Assembly (NCBI RefSeq): GCF_025631005.1
Contig: NZ_JAOTPL010000002.1
Location: 248,001 to 312,000 of the forward strand
DNA length: 64,000 nucleotides
DNA from: Haoranjiania flava
Lineage (GTDB): Bacteria; Bacteroidota; Bacteroidia; Chitinophagales; Chitinophagaceae
Reading direction: 5' to 3'
The notes under the pieces were generated by a model, which was not told the DNA's origin, made no database searches, and worked only from the letters and a program-made list of their open reading frames with translations. Made by a program: the position numbers and the translations under genes. Positions 56,715 to 64,000 of the stretch are shown here, one piece after another. How positions within the stretch are numbered: the stretch's first letter is position 1; every line of letters starts with the position of its first letter.

Positions 56715-57133
56715 ATGCAATTACCTTACGCCACCGTTGCACGGAAGGTTATAATGCTTTACTAAGTATATATTTCTATTAGGCACGACAGGGGGAAAGT
56801 CACTTTCTTTGCTGCACATTGTATATCTAAGAATATTAGCAGGTAAACGGCTGTCCGTATTGTGTAGAATTGCATTGGGAAAGGTGCCATAAAAGAAGGC
56901 GTTGATTCAAGAATTAAATGCTGTTGAGGTTTGGCGACATATGCCTTTTTTAGATGATAAAGAAAAAGCAGCGTTAGCGCTTGCAGCAGCCGTTGCGCTT
57001 TTAAAAGATCAGCAGATATCCGGAGATGTATATGATTGGGCAACAGTTTTTTAGCGAAAAAGAAATGGTTGATCTCACTTTTTGCTATAGCGCATATCAA
57101 TATGCTAAAGCGCGCGGCTATTACGTTTCATAA
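56715..57133 (+). pseudogene. AhpD-like carboxymuconolactone decarboxylase pseudogene
   Basis: Pieces of one CMD/AhpD-family protein appear in order across all three forward frames: MQLPYATVARKVIMLY then stop (56715-56765); IVYLRI; the redox CxxC segment VNGCPYCVELHWE; GAIKEGVD; then QELNAVEVWRHMPFLDD...ISGDVYDWATV (56905-57045); and FSEKEMVDLTFCYSAYQYAKARGYYVS to the stop at 57131-57133. The last break is in a T6 run at 57047-57052, consistent with one extra T. At least four frame breaks show long decay. The intact family would be an ~150-residue peroxidase-like protein. Confidence 0.8.
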
Positions 57134-57241
57134 GCTACATGGGAAAATAAATTTCTTTAATAAAACCGCTGTATATCTGTTTACAGGCCAATAAAAAAGC
57201 AGTGAATAATTTAGGGTATTTTGCCGCAGGCACAGAAAAGA

Positions 57242-58810
57242 TCAATGCAATTTATCGGGGACAATGGTATCAACATACGGCACATTGATCAATTTCAGTT
57301 CTATGTGTTTATTGTATGCTTTTAAACGGTAATCATGAATAATCTCCAATATATCATGATCTATATACACTACACCTGTGCCTATGATTTCTACAACTGA
57401 ATATGCAGGAATATTGTCTAATTCATCCATTAATTTTTTCTTGTTTAAGAAACTGACATTCATGGCAAGGTCTATCCGGTAAGTGGTAATGCCGAGTTTC
57501 ACAAAGCTTTCTGTGGTGTAGCCCGCACGGTAAGTATGTTTCACAATAAAATATACAGAGTAAGCTATACCTATAAGCACACCTATCAAAATGTCGGAAA
57601 ACAAAATGGCGCCCACGGTAATCAGGAAGGGATAAAACTGTTCGCGTCCGCTGCGGAAAGTATGGATAAATAATTTTGGTTTGGCCAGGTTGTAACCCGT
57701 CCTGATCAGGATCACAGCCAGTACACAATAAGGAATACGGTTTATAAGCGGCACTGCAAACAATATGGCCAGCACCAGCCAAACGCCGTGCGCTATGGTA
57801 GAAAATTTTGTTTTGCCGCCGGCTTCCACGTTGGCAGAACTCCTGACGATAACGGCTGTGATGGGTATGCCACCCAAAAGCCCGCTGATAAAGTTTCCTG
57901 TGCCCTGCGCTACCAGTTCCCTGTTTTGCGGAGAAATGCGGTTGTACGGGTCTAATTTATCTATAGCTTCAATGCTGAGCAAGGTTTCAAGTGTAGCTAC
58001 AAAGCAAATCACCACTGCATTTTTCCAGATAGCTGTGTCGGTAAACAATGCGCTGAACTGCGGAAACCTGATCTCTGAAAAAATATTACCGGGTATATTT
58101 ACAAATTGTGACGGTTTAAGCTGGAATTGCGGCAGGAACATTTCCAACAGGTAAGCCAGGCATACGCCGAAAACTACGGTAATAAATGAAGTAGGGATGA
58201 AAGATATTTTTCTGGAAAAGAATTTTCTCCATAAAATAAGCAATACAAGCGAGCTGGCTGCAATCAGTAGTGCACCGACAGATACGCTGTTGGCAAAATC
58301 CACTATGCCGCTGAAGCCTGATTTAAAAGTAAAGATATTGAAAAGCTGTTTTGTCCAGAAGTCAGGCCTGTCATAGCCCAGCAGTAAAGGGATCTGTTTA
58401 GAGATAAGAATAATGCCTATCGCTGCCAGCATGCCTTTGATCACTGCCGAAGGAATAAAATGTGTAAAGCCCCCCAATTTGAATATTCCCAGCATGATTT
58501 GTAACATGCCCGCGATGGATACGCTCAGGAAGAAAATTTCTAAAGCGCCCAGCTCTGTAATGGCTGCAGCGCAGATGGCCGTTAAGCCCGCCGCAGGGCC
58601 GCTCACGCTCAGTTGCGAACCGCTGATGAAACCAATTAAAATGCCGCCTATAATGCCTGCTATGAGTCCTGAGTAAACAGGCGTATTCGATGCTAATGAT
58701 ACGCCCAGGCAGAGTGGAAGTGCTACAAAAAAAACGCTTATGCTGGCTCTGAAATCGTGTTTGACAAAAGTATTTAAATAGAATTGTGTTCTCCGGTTAA
58801 ATATTTCCAT
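57242..58810 (-). CDS. SulP/SLC26 family anion transporter with STAS domain
   Basis: A 522-residue transporter with about 11-12 membrane spans (residues ~20-420), including SISVFFVALPLCLGVSLASNTPVYSGLIAGIIGGI, the SulP signature region SGPAAGLTAICAAAI, and LSIEAIDKLDPYNRISPQNRELVAQGTGN. The C-terminal ~85 residues form a STAS-like domain (AYSVVEIIGTGVVYIDHDILEII). Members carry sulfate, bicarbonate or other anions; the substrate is not visible here. The C-terminus ends MNVSFLN...VPDKLH without an attached enzyme domain, and no carbonic anhydrase gene is next to it. Confidence 0.92.
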   Translation of the reverse strand: MEIFNRRTQFYLNTFVKHDFRASISVFFVALPLCLGVSLASNTPVYSGLIAGIIGGILIGFISGSQLSVSGPAAGLTAICAAAITELGALEIFFLSVSIAGMLQIMLGIFKLGGFTHFIPSAVIKGMLAAIGIILISKQIPLLLGYDRPDFWTKQLFNIFTFKSGFSGIVDFANSVSVGALLIAASSLVLLILWRKFFSRKISFIPTSFITVVFGVCLAYLLEMFLPQFQLKPSQFVNIPGNIFSEIRFPQFSALFTDTAIWKNAVVICFVATLETLLSIEAIDKLDPYNRISPQNRELVAQGTGNFISGLLGGIPITAVIVRSSANVEAGGKTKFSTIAHGVWLVLAILFAVPLINRIPYCVLAVILIRTGYNLAKPKLFIHTFRSGREQFYPFLITVGAILFSDILIGVLIGIAYSVYFIVKHTYRAGYTTESFVKLGITTYRIDLAMNVSFLNKKKLMDELDNIPAYSVVEIIGTGVVYIDHDILEIIHDYRLKAYNKHIELKLINVPYVDTIVPDKLH

Positions 58811-58864
58811 GGCAGGGCAAAGGTCCTGAAAAATTAAGAATTAATAGTATGTTTTTGCTCATAT

Positions 58865-59698
58865 TCACACACTGCCATTGAATTTGCTTACAAGCCGCAC
58901 TGCCTGCACAGCTTCTTTTACATCGTGCACGCGCAGGATATTTGTTCCTTTCTGTAGGGCAATGGTGTTTAAAACAGTGGTTCCGTTCAGGGCTTCTTCT
59001 ACGGGAATGCCGAGAGTTTTATAGATCATGGATTTTCTTGAAATACCCGTAAGTATTGGTTTTCCCAGGATGCTGAATACGCCGGAATTGTTGAGCAGCT
59101 CAAAATTATGTTCCCTGGTTTTTGCAAAGCCGTAGCCCGGGTCCAGTACAATGTCGTTGATGCCTGCCTGCAGGCACTTATCTATTCTTTCAATAAAATA
59201 ATCCATTACTTCGCGGGTGATGTTTTCATAAGCGGCAAGGCTTTGCATGGTTTGCGGTGTGCCGCGCATGTGCATGGCAATGTAGGGGGCGCCGAGCCTG
59301 CCGGCTGTTGAGAGCATTAGTTTATCAAAGTGTCCTGCTGAAATATCATTTACAATGGCTGCGCCCGCTTGCAGGGCGGATTCAGCTACGCCTGCATAAA
59401 ATGTATCTATTGAAAGAATGGCGTCAGGAAAGGCTGTGAGAATGGCTTCAATGGCAGGCATCACGCGCTTCAGCTCTTCTTCTGCAGACAATAATTTACT
59501 CTTTGGTGAAGTGCTTTGGCCGCCGACATCCAGTATGGAAGCGCCTTCAGCCAGCATCTTTCCGGCAAGCTCTACCGCATCGTCTACGCCTGACTTGCGG
59601 CTGCCTGCGTAAAAAGACTCATTGGTAATGTTGATGATGCCCATCACCACCGGCTTCTCCAGCGATAGTAATCTTCCCCTGCAATTGATACTGCGCAT
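58865..59698 (-). CDS. folP: Dihydropteroate synthase
   Basis: A 277-residue enzyme that joins pABA to the pterin diphosphate in folate synthesis and is the target of sulfonamides. Seen: VVMGIINITNESFY (in place of the usual NxTPDSF), ILDVGGQSTSPKS, ILSIDTFYAGVAESAL, VNDISAG, MHMRGTPQTM, LDPGYGFAKTREHNFELL and GISRKSMI. Complete. It shares a 38-base divergent promoter region with the DUF1599 gene. Confidence 0.95.
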   Translation of the reverse strand: MRSINCRGRLLSLEKPVVMGIINITNESFYAGSRKSGVDDAVELAGKMLAEGASILDVGGQSTSPKSKLLSAEEELKRVMPAIEAILTAFPDAILSIDTFYAGVAESALQAGAAIVNDISAGHFDKLMLSTAGRLGAPYIAMHMRGTPQTMQSLAAYENITREVMDYFIERIDKCLQAGINDIVLDPGYGFAKTREHNFELLNNSGVFSILGKPILTGISRKSMIYKTLGIPVEEALNGTTVLNTIALQKGTNILRVHDVKEAVQAVRLVSKFNGSV

Positions 59699-59704
59699 TT
59701 TTTG

Positions 59705-59722
59705 TTATTTTTGCAAAAATAA
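59705..59722. promoter_or_regulatory. Symmetric divergent promoter, folP / DUF1599 gene
   Basis: TTATTTTTGCAAAAATAA, a perfect 18-bp palindrome. Each strand carries TATTTTTG (59706-59713 forward; 59721-59714 reverse), both fitting TAnnTTTG. It lies midway between the folP ATG (59698, reverse) and the DUF1599 ATG (59737, forward), so both transcripts would have leaders of about 10-20 bases. Forward -33 is near ATTG 59684-59687; the reverse one is unclear. Confidence 0.65.
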
Positions 59723-59736
59723 ATGTATTTTAATTT

Positions 59737-60282
59737 ATGTCCGATACATCGCAGCAGTACGATAAAGCCGTAGATGCTTGTAAAGATATTTTTCTGAAAA
59801 AAACCAAAGATTACGGCACATCGTGGCGTGTATTGAGAACCATCTCTGTTGTTGACCAGATATTCATCAAAGCTTTGCGCATCCGGAATATCCAGGAACT
59901 GAAAACACAGAAAGTAGGCGATGATATCATCAGCGAATTTAAGGGCATCATCAACTATGGCGTTATCGGCCTGATACAGTTAAAGCTTGATAATCCCACG
60001 GTGGAAGAATTATCATTGCAGCAGGCTGAGGAAATGTACAATGAACAGGTAGCCTTTGCCAAAGATGTGATGATGTCTAAAAACCACGATTACGGCGAGG
60101 CATGGCGCGATATGCAGCAGGAAAGTTTTACAGACCTGATCATTGTAAAGCTCTTGCGCATTAAACAGATACGGAACAACGACGGTAAAACCCTCATCAG
60201 CGAAGGCATTGACGCAAACTACGTAGACATTATCAATTATGCGTTGTTTGCGCTGATCATGGATGCAGAAAGCAAGGGATAA
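59737..60282 (+). CDS. DUF1599 protein
   Basis: A 181-residue soluble protein made of two similar halves: KAVDACKDIFLKKTKDYGTSWRVLRTISVVDQIFIKALRIRNIQ and MYNEQVAFAKDVMMSKNHDYGEAWRDMQQESFTDLIIVKLLRIKQIR. Each has a KDYG[T/E]-[S/A]W motif, a mark of the DUF1599 family. The internal duplication, charged residues and helical content suggest an all-alpha fold; a nucleotide-related role is possible but unproven. It lies between folP and a DoxX-like gene, a grouping often seen in Bacteroidota. Confidence 0.87.
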   Translation: MSDTSQQYDKAVDACKDIFLKKTKDYGTSWRVLRTISVVDQIFIKALRIRNIQELKTQKVGDDIISEFKGIINYGVIGLIQLKLDNPTVEELSLQQAEEMYNEQVAFAKDVMMSKNHDYGEAWRDMQQESFTDLIIVKLLRIKQIRNNDGKTLISEGIDANYVDIINYALFALIMDAESKG

Positions 60283-60308
60283 TTTTCATTTCTAAAACGG
60301 CTTTGATT

Positions 60309-61415
60309 ATGCAAAAAAACAGTACAACAATTACTACACTCCGGTGGATAGTTGGCCTTCTTTTCATTATTTCCGGGCTGTTGAAAGCGAATGACCCCCA
60401 CGGACTGAGCTACAAAATGCAGGAGTATTTTGATCTTTGGGGAATGAGCGGGCTGAACCACCTCTCTCTTCCACTGGCCGTAACCATGAACATTTTTGAG
60501 GTACTGGCAGGGGTGGCCATCATTCTTGGCTTTGCCATGAACCTGTTTAGCTGGCTATTGCTCTTGCTGATCATTGCTTTTACTTTTCTTACAGGATATG
60601 CTGCGTTGAGCGGGAAGTTCAAAACATGTGGCTGCATGGGAGATTGCATGCCTATTCCGCCACTGGCTTCTTTCCTGAAAGATGTAGTATTGCTTGTGCT
60701 GATACTGATTATTTTTAAATACCGGAAGAAAGTGCGGCCTGTTGTTGACAGCGCTGTTTTAAACCTGGTACTGCTGGTGTCAACCGCCGTGTTTGTAATG
60801 GTGACACAAGTGTATGTGCTCAAAAATCTTCCTTTCGTTGATTGCCTTCCTTACCGCGAAGGAAATAAGCTGCTGCAGGAGATGCAGGCGCCCCCCGGCT
60901 CTGTGCCTGATAGCGTGGCTATTGTTTTTAAATACAAAAAAGACGGCAGGATCGTGGAGTTCGGCGCTGAGGAATTTCCTGGTGATTTTGATGATTCTTA
61001 TGAATATATTGATCGTGTAGATAAAGTAGTACGTAAAGGAAATGCTACCCCAAAGATTGAGGATTTTGCTTTGTTGAATATGCAGGGAGAGGATGTGACA
61101 CAGCAACTGCTTTCTACGCCTGGCCGCCATGTGCTGGTGTTTGCACAGGATTTCTCAGGATTACAGCAGTCGGTAGCCGGTTTTAAAAACCTGTTGAATG
61201 CTGCAGCCCGTAAAAATATCCCGGTGAGGATCGTTTCGCCGCTGGCAGATCAAAGGCCTGATTTTGTGCCACAACAGGTAGCGCTTCTAAGGCTTGACCC
61301 GGTGGTAAATAAAACGGTTGCCCGCGCAAACCCAACATTCATGCTGCTCGAGGGCGATAGGATTTTGGCTAAGAAAAGTTATAACCAGCTCAACGATTTT
61401 ATTGAAAAACTATAA
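60309..61415 (+). CDS. DoxX/BT_3928-type membrane protein with thioredoxin-like tail
   Basis: A 368-residue protein. Four membrane spans in residues ~10-150 form a DoxX-like unit (TTLRWIVGLLFIISGLLKANDP; LPLAVTMNIFEVLAGVAIILGFAM), with a Cys-rich loop TCGCMGDCMPIPP. A periplasmic thioredoxin-like domain follows (EDFALLNMQGEDVTQQLL; GRHVLVFAQDF) but lacks the CxxC site. A role in envelope redox or quinone-linked electron flow is possible. ATG 60309 is chosen over TTG 60303. Its end overlaps the next gene by 14 bases. Confidence 0.85.
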   Translation: MQKNSTTITTLRWIVGLLFIISGLLKANDPHGLSYKMQEYFDLWGMSGLNHLSLPLAVTMNIFEVLAGVAIILGFAMNLFSWLLLLLIIAFTFLTGYAALSGKFKTCGCMGDCMPIPPLASFLKDVVLLVLILIIFKYRKKVRPVVDSAVLNLVLLVSTAVFVMVTQVYVLKNLPFVDCLPYREGNKLLQEMQAPPGSVPDSVAIVFKYKKDGRIVEFGAEEFPGDFDDSYEYIDRVDKVVRKGNATPKIEDFALLNMQGEDVTQQLLSTPGRHVLVFAQDFSGLQQSVAGFKNLLNAAARKNIPVRIVSPLADQRPDFVPQQVALLRLDPVVNKTVARANPTFMLLEGDRILAKKSYNQLNDFIEKL

Positions 61416-61809
61416 AGCTCAGGCTGATAAAGACAGGCACGGCATCATCATCTTTGACGATGCATGTGTGCTGTGCAACCGTTTTGCACAATGGATCATA
61501 AAGGGCGATACCAGGAGATATTTTAAGTTTATTTCCCTGAAAGCCGCATCATGCAATGGCTTGCTCCCGGAAAATTATCACGGCAATAATACGGTAATAT
61601 TGTTTGAAGATGATAAAATTTACACCGAAAGCAATGCAGCATTGCGCATTGTAAAGCAACTGGAAGGCTGGAAAAAATGGTTGTATATCTTTATAGTTTT
61701 TCCCAAACCTTTGCGCGATGCGCTGTACAGGTTTACTGCACGTAACCGCTACCGTTGGTTTGGAACCACTACTACCTGCAGTGTGGACAGCAGCAGGCTG
61801 GTAGAATAA
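61402..61809 (+). CDS. DCC family thiol-disulfide oxidoreductase-like protein
   Basis: A 135-residue protein of the DUF393/DCC family. The defining motif is DDACVLCNRF (Cys 22 and 25), followed by FKFISLKAASCNG and the later ESNAALRIVKQL, then a helical membrane-proximal stretch. It probably acts as a thiol redox protein. No ATG fits; TTG 61402 (MKNYKAQADK) lies inside the end of the DoxX-like gene, so translation is coupled. Together these two genes look like one redox unit. Confidence 0.87.
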   Translation: MKNYKAQADKDRHGIIIFDDACVLCNRFAQWIIKGDTRRYFKFISLKAASCNGLLPENYHGNNTVILFEDDKIYTESNAALRIVKQLEGWKKWLYIFIVFPKPLRDALYRFTARNRYRWFGTTTTCSVDSSRLVE

Positions 61810-62256
61810 TTACAATTCATAAAACATTTTATACATATCGTATCCTTTTGCCCAGTAATCTTTTATTATTTCATGAAGCACAAATCCGTTCTTCTCATAG
61901 AATTGATAAGAGAACTGCGATGTACGCACGGTGACCGCTTCAATGTTTTTGAGCTGTTTTAAAAGATTTATACGGTATTGCAAAAGTTGGGTTCCTGCGC
62001 CTTTGCCATGAAAGGCAGGGTGTATAAAATCCCAGCTGATGATCCCGGTTCGATGATTAAAATTGATTCCACCGGAGCCAATGATCTTGTTATTGTATTC
62101 AATGATAAAATATTTTTCAACGCCGTTGTCTGCATATTGCTCAAAGTCTGAAATTTCGCTTTCAGCAAAATATGCAGGCACATTCAACTGCAGGATTTCC
62201 AGCAGAGCAGGTTTGTCCTCAGGCGTATAATCTCTGATGATGAAATTTTCTTGCAT
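61810..62256 (-). CDS. GNAT family N-acetyltransferase
   Basis: A 148-residue GNAT protein. From ATG 62256 it begins MQENFIIRDYTPEDKPALLEIL, the standard first strand and helix. The acetyl-CoA motif is SWDFIHPAFHGKGAGTQLL, and FYEKNGFVLHEII follows near the end. The substrate is unknown. A further ATG at 62334 would add 26 residues with no similarity to the fold; it is adjacent to the adenine deaminase stop, so the pair is probably co-transcribed. Convergent with the DCC gene. Confidence 0.88.
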   Translation of the reverse strand: MQENFIIRDYTPEDKPALLEILQLNVPAYFAESEISDFEQYADNGVEKYFIIEYNNKIIGSGGINFNHRTGIISWDFIHPAFHGKGAGTQLLQYRINLLKQLKNIEAVTVRTSQFSYQFYEKNGFVLHEIIKDYWAKGYDMYKMFYEL

Positions 62257-62336
62257 GTGTATCTTTGATGATTTTACTGCTGCCCCGGATAGTTTACGGG
62301 GTACCGGTTTGTATGCAACATTCTGCCTATTCATTT

Positions 62337-63974
62337 CTATAGCAGGCTGAATGTATCTCCGTCAAACAAGCCTTTATCGCTGAGTTTTAGGTGTGGTATT
62401 ACCAATAATGCCATAAAGCTGAGTGTCATAAAAGGGGCTTCCAGGCTGCTTCCCAGCGATTTGGCCAGGCGGTCAATAGTTTCGTATTGTTCTGCTATCT
62501 CGTAGCCGTCTTGATTGCTCATCAGGCCTGCCACAGGGAGCGGCAGCACATCTGTTTTTCCATGGTTGCTTACGCTTACGCCGCCCTGGGTGTCCATAAC
62601 CGCATTAATAGCCGCTGCAAGGCTTTCGTCGTCAGCGCCCACAGCTATTACGTTGTGGCTGTCGTGTGCCACGGTTGATGCAATAGCTCCCTGTTTAAAA
62701 CCAAAGTTGGTGATAAATGCTTTTGCAACTCCGGCTTTATTGTAGCGGTTAATGACCACTATTTTCAGCACGTCATTTTTTATATCGCATACAATATGGC
62801 CGTTTTCTATTTTTGCCGGGAAATATTTTTTTGGTGTAATAAGCTGGCCGTCTATCGCTTCAATCACAGGAATCTCGTTATTGTCATTAAGCGGATACTT
62901 GTCTATTGCTACAAGCAATTCTTCTTTCGTGATCTTTGCAGCAACGAAATTATTGATGGTTTGCTCTTGCACCGGTGCCAATAAAGTTTTACTGTTTTCA
63001 GCTACCAATTGGCCGTTGATATAGGTTTTCAATACTTCAAAGCTTTCCAGGTTTTTTACCAGTATAAAATCTGCCGGGTCTCCTGCTTTCAATAATCCCA
63101 CATTAAGATTGTAATGTTCTACCGGGTTGATGCAGGCTGCCTTTAAAACCTTAAATACATCCACACCTTTTTCCACCGCGCGTTTACAAAGTTGATTGAT
63201 ATGTCCCAATACCAGGCTGTCGGGGTGTTTGTCGTCGCTGCAAAACATCATCTCGTCTTCATAGTGGTGCAGCAGGCCTATCAAGGCATCAAAGTTTTTG
63301 GCGGCGCTGCCTTCACGGATCAGTATCTTCATGCCGCAGGCAAGTTTTTCTTCCGCTTCTTCTTTGGTAAAGCATTCGTGATCTGTAGAAATGCCTGCAG
63401 CTGCATATTTGCGCGCATCTTCTCCGCGCAGGCCCGGAGCGTGCCCGTCAACAGGTTTACCCAATCTGTGTGCTGCTTCTATTTTCCTGCGTACTTCTTC
63501 ATCGCCGTGCAAAACGCCCGGGAAATTCATCATTTCAGAGAGGTATTTTATTTCCTCCATTTCCAGCAGCTTGATTACGTCATCACTGTTAAGCTCAGCG
63601 CCCGCGGTTTCAAAAGTTGTTGCCGGCACACAACTCGGCGCACCAAAATAAAATTTAAAGGGACAACGTCTGCCGTTTTCAATCATGTAATGTACACCCT
63701 GCATGCCGCATACATTTGCTATTTCATGCGGGTCTGAAATGGTTGCCACCGTGCCGTGTGTTACTGCTATGCGTGCAAACTCCGTGGGAATAAGCATGCT
63801 GCTTTCTATATGCACATGGCTGTCAATAAAACCGGGCATTGCATAAGGCAATGTCTCATCCGGCATATCATTTATTTTCCTGATGGAAATGATTCTTTCA
63901 TTAAATAAGATTTCCGCTGTATAAATTTTCTTTGCGGTTATATCTACCAGGTTTACCTGCATTTGTATATTCAT
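62337..63974 (-). CDS. ade: Adenine deaminase
   Basis: A 545-residue amidohydrolase that converts adenine to hypoxanthine in purine salvage. Metal-binding HxH is in MPGFIDSHVHIESSMLIP, with EMMNFPGVLHGDEEV, VDGHAPGLRG, ISTDHECFTKEEA and FCSDDKHPD as further active-site blocks. The C-terminal domain (KAFITNFGFKQGAIASTVAHDSHN) is the family's extra domain. Full length. The window ends 26 bases beyond its ATG. Confidence 0.95.
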   Translation of the reverse strand: MNIQMQVNLVDITAKKIYTAEILFNERIISIRKINDMPDETLPYAMPGFIDSHVHIESSMLIPTEFARIAVTHGTVATISDPHEIANVCGMQGVHYMIENGRRCPFKFYFGAPSCVPATTFETAGAELNSDDVIKLLEMEEIKYLSEMMNFPGVLHGDEEVRRKIEAAHRLGKPVDGHAPGLRGEDARKYAAAGISTDHECFTKEEAEEKLACGMKILIREGSAAKNFDALIGLLHHYEDEMMFCSDDKHPDSLVLGHINQLCKRAVEKGVDVFKVLKAACINPVEHYNLNVGLLKAGDPADFILVKNLESFEVLKTYINGQLVAENSKTLLAPVQEQTINNFVAAKITKEELLVAIDKYPLNDNNEIPVIEAIDGQLITPKKYFPAKIENGHIVCDIKNDVLKIVVINRYNKAGVAKAFITNFGFKQGAIASTVAHDSHNVIAVGADDESLAAAINAVMDTQGGVSVSNHGKTDVLPLPVAGLMSNQDGYEIAEQYETIDRLAKSLGSSLEAPFMTLSFMALLVIPHLKLSDKGLFDGDTFSLL

Positions 63975-64000
63975 TTAGTGCATTAAACTGTGAAATATTA

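Noticed and set aside
56762..57100. Reverse ORF of 112 codons
   Set aside because: It is antisense to the AhpD-like pseudogene, whose fragments match a known family.

Overview
The window is a contiguous piece of a Bacteroidota chromosome, most likely from the family Chitinophagaceae. Evidence: families typical of the phylum (DUF3822 beside rsmD, DUF1599, the BT_3928-type DoxX protein, DUF4476, OstA-like and LptD-like lipopolysaccharide proteins, a GlmU-family protein); promoters of the TTTG / TAnnTTTG type rather than -35/-10; A-rich sequence rather than Shine-Dalgarno sites before most starts; and the 16S rRNA. The genus cannot be read from the window alone.

Layout. 1-4208: end of a radical SAM/SPASM gene, a MarR regulator, a GH10-like glycosidase and an M1 aminopeptidase, all forward. 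4230-7033: a duplicated 105-bp leader repeat, a class D beta-lactamase, then a patch of small or decaying reverse-strand genes. 7034-15775: housekeeping genes (polA, DUF3822, rsmD, 5-formyl-THF cyclo-ligase, lpxK, rnr). 15776-16500: palindrome/minisatellite repeats. 16537-23135: reverse block (BrkB-type membrane protein, DUF4349 lipoprotein, pncA, serpin, aconitase). 23325-25300: PspC-like mini-protein and S41 peptidase lipoprotein. 25394-25859: hairpin repeats. 25860-42148: envelope cluster (LptD-like, two amidases, MCE/MlaD, OstA-like, NagA, TamB-like), interrupted by a DUF1778/GNAT toxin-antitoxin pair. 42149-50272: repeats, tpiA, GlmU-family gene, serine hydrolase, anmK, upp, DUF4476 protein, truA. 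50273-56355: a complete rRNA operon (16S, tRNA-Ile, tRNA-Ala, 23S, 5S) with a stack of near-identical promoters and a strong terminator. 56356-63974: an AhpD-like pseudogene, SulP transporter, folP, DUF1599, DoxX/BT_3928, DCC thiol protein, GNAT enzyme, adenine deaminase.

Functional themes. Much of the window concerns the envelope and peptidoglycan: LPS transport and lipid A (LptD-like, OstA-like, LpxK), peptidoglycan cleavage and recycling (two amidases, AnmK, NagA), lipid or outer-membrane assembly (MCE, TamB-like), and serine enzymes of the penicillin-recognising fold (class D beta-lactamase and a class C-like hydrolase). The second theme is translation and RNA: rRNA operon, rsmD, truA, rnr.

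The least ordinary content lies between genes. The best candidate for something undescribed is a leader-repeat family (4230-4439 forward, 31257-31453 reverse, a partial relative at 28854-28993). Its units start and end at ATGAAA, sit directly before start codons, and carry a stem kept by a compensatory base change. Other distinctive signals are a CTCGAG-centred palindrome family with a minisatellite, a paired-hairpin repeat, a five-module rRNA promoter array, and an 18-bp perfectly symmetric divergent promoter between folP and the DUF1599 gene.
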